Assembly (NCBI GenBank): GCA_937995835.1
Contig: CALKIV010000026.1
Coordinates: 62,001 to 126,000, forward strand
DNA from: an uncultured Dysgonomonas sp.
GTDB lineage: Bacteria; Bacteroidota; Bacteroidia; Bacteroidales; Dysgonomonadaceae
Direction: 5' to 3'
Length of the DNA stretch: 64,000 nucleotides
Shown here piece by piece: positions 62,718 to 64,000 of the stretch. Position numbers and translations under genes: made by a program. The notes beneath the pieces are model-generated. The model saw nothing but the letters and a program-made list of their open reading frames with translations, was not told the DNA's origin and ran no database searches. The first letter of the stretch is position 1; every line of letters begins with the position of its first letter.

Positions 62718-64000
62718 TTAGAATGTTAGATTCAATCCTACTGTATATGATTTGGCATTAGGATAAGTACCCCAGTCTATTCCTTTGGCTGCGTCACCTT
62801 CTCCCTGAGCATTTGCACTAACTGTCATTTCTGGATCCATACCCGGATACTTAGTGATCGTAAATAAATTGCTCGCAGATACATAGAAACGAAGAGACTC
62901 TAGTCCTAAGCGCTTTACATTTGGCACAGTGTATCCCACTTGAATATTTTTCAAACGGAGATAAGAAGCATCTTCAAGGAAACGAGACGATACCTTCACG
63001 TTATTCTCTTTCATAGCCCATGACGCACGAGGGTGCTTGTTCGTGCTGCCTTCTCCTGTCCAACGATTGTCAAAGTAGCGTTGAGTTACGCCAAAACCAC
63101 GGTAGAAGCCTTCAATATCATGGAATACTTGGATATAGTTTTTATGTCCAAATTCCCCTTGGAAGAAGCATGAAGCATCGAAATTTTTCCAATATCCAGA
63201 AAGGTTTAGCCCTGTGGTGAATTTAGGAATAGCCGAGCCTAAGTGTTTTCTATCTTTGTCGTCAATGATATTATCTCCATTCTGATCTACATATTTCACA
63301 TCTCCTGGTTGAATATTTGCTCCTTGATATGGAGAAGTCAATACCTCAGTCATGTTTTGGAAGATTCCATCCATTTCGTACATAAAGAATGATCCTACGG
63401 GATAACCATTTTGCAGTCTTGTGGCATCTATACCCGTATCGACACGCCCGAATGACATCATTTGGTCAATTTCTAAAACCTTATTTTTCAGATATCCTGC
63501 ATTAAGCGCCACATGGAAACCTGCATCTTTATAGTCTTTTCTATAAAAGACCTCGAAGTCTATCCCTGTGTTCAACATCGTTCCGTTATTCACATCTGAT
63601 GGAGTAACATATCCCACGGAAGGTGGCACAGTAGCTCTCATAATCATGTCGATACTTTTACGACGATAGTAGTCAACTGTAAATCCTAGTGAGTTTTTCA
63701 AGAAAGCTACATCCACTCCCACGTTCAACTGCTTGTTGGTTTCCCATTTCAGGTCTGGATTTCCTAACTTGCTTTGACCGTAACCTTGTTGAGATTTATC
63801 TCCAAAAGGATAATTGTAATCCGGAGATATTCTATTAGAATAGGGATAATAGTCGGATGTATTTTGATTTCCTACAGTTCCATACCCGGCTCTCAGTTTC
63901 AAGATATCTACAAACTTCACATCTTTCATAAACTCTTCGCTATCGATGTTCCAACCTCCAGAGATAGAGTAGAATGTTCCCCATTTGTTTTTACCAACAA
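62718..64000 (-). CDS. SusC/RagA-family TonB-dependent transporter (5' part cut by window edge)
   Basis: Only the C-terminal 427 residues of the barrel are present; the frame stays open to the window edge. My reading of the last bases gives NKWGTFYSISGGWNIDSEEF, the normal SusC segment before MKDVKFVDILKLRAGYGTVGNQ. Later motifs are VDVAFLKNSLGFTVDYYRRK, GDVKYVDQNGDNIIDDKDRKHLG and the final TVGLNLTF. It pairs with the SusD at 61253. The signal peptide, TonB box and plug lie outside the window. Confidence 0.93.
   Translation of the reverse strand, partial: VGKNKWGTFYSISGGWNIDSEEFMKDVKFVDILKLRAGYGTVGNQNTSDYYPYSNRISPDYNYPFGDKSQQGYGQSKLGNPDLKWETNKQLNVGVDVAFLKNSLGFTVDYYRRKSIDMIMRATVPPSVGYVTPSDVNNGTMLNTGIDFEVFYRKDYKDAGFHVALNAGYLKNKVLEIDQMMSFGRVDTGIDATRLQNGYPVGSFFMYEMDGIFQNMTEVLTSPYQGANIQPGDVKYVDQNGDNIIDDKDRKHLGSAIPKFTTGLNLSGYWKNFDASCFFQGEFGHKNYIQVFHDIEGFYRGFGVTQRYFDNRWTGEGSTNKHPRASWAMKENNVKVSSRFLEDASYLRLKNIQVGYTVPNVKRLGLESLRFYVSASNLFTITKYPGMDPEMTVSANAQGEGDAAKGIDWGTYPNAKSYTVGLNLTF

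Overview
The window comes from an AT-rich member of the Bacteroidota, probably the order Bacteroidales. Five lines of evidence support this. There are four SusC genes, each followed by a SusD gene. There is one hybrid two-component system (HTCS) regulator. Many lipoprotein signals carry acidic residues after the cysteine. Bacteroidota-type -7 boxes (TAnnTTTG) are present. One protein ends in a type IX secretion (T9SS) sorting domain, which argues for a T9SS-bearing lineage (for example Dysgonomonadaceae or relatives) rather than Bacteroides proper; that placement is inference. I saw no tRNA, rRNA, CRISPR array or insertion sequence.

The window is a string of polysaccharide utilization loci (PULs). 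(1) Positions 1-11078: a SusD (cut by the window edge) and SusC on the minus strand, divergent from an HTCS regulator and a GH43 lipoprotein; probably a xylan- or arabinose-containing glycan. (2) Positions 11181-35175, all minus strand: a secreted EEP-fold phosphatase/nuclease-like protein, a LacI regulator, then GH78, SusC, SusD, a GH2 beta-mannosidase, a ROK sugar kinase, a GmhA-like SIS isomerase, two paralogous clan GH-A hydrolases either side of a leucine-rich-repeat lipoprotein, a FucP-type permease and two tandem GH36 enzymes. Palindromes of the form TTAAC-CG-TTAA lie upstream of the EEP gene, lacI and GH78 and look like LacI operators. The locus is bracketed by two copies of one hairpin sequence.

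(3) Positions 35342-53516: an alginate PUL. On the minus strand are SusC, SusD, a two-domain PL6, a single-domain PL6, an IPT-domain glycan-binding lipoprotein and KDG kinase. On the plus strand are a GntR/FCD regulator, a PL17 oligoalginate lyase, a KdgF-like cupin, an ExuT-type MFS transporter, a DEH reductase and a secreted esterase. Together they take alginate to unsaturated uronate, DEH, KDG and KDPG; a KDPG aldolase is not in the window. ATTGG/CCAAT operator-like palindromes sit in the divergent promoter region and again before the KdgF gene. (4) Positions 53641-55323: a Rid-family protein and an Eis-like acetyltransferase, convergent on a shared terminator. (5) Positions 55506-64000, minus strand: part of a further PUL with SusC (cut by the edge), SusD, a LamG lipoprotein, a large T9SS-secreted protein with an alpha-helical barrel of unknown family, and an outer-membrane beta-barrel protein.

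The most interesting parts are the central LacI locus, with its unassigned GH-A pair, duplicated LRR protein and ROK plus SIS sugar-phosphate module, and the large T9SS protein at the right end.
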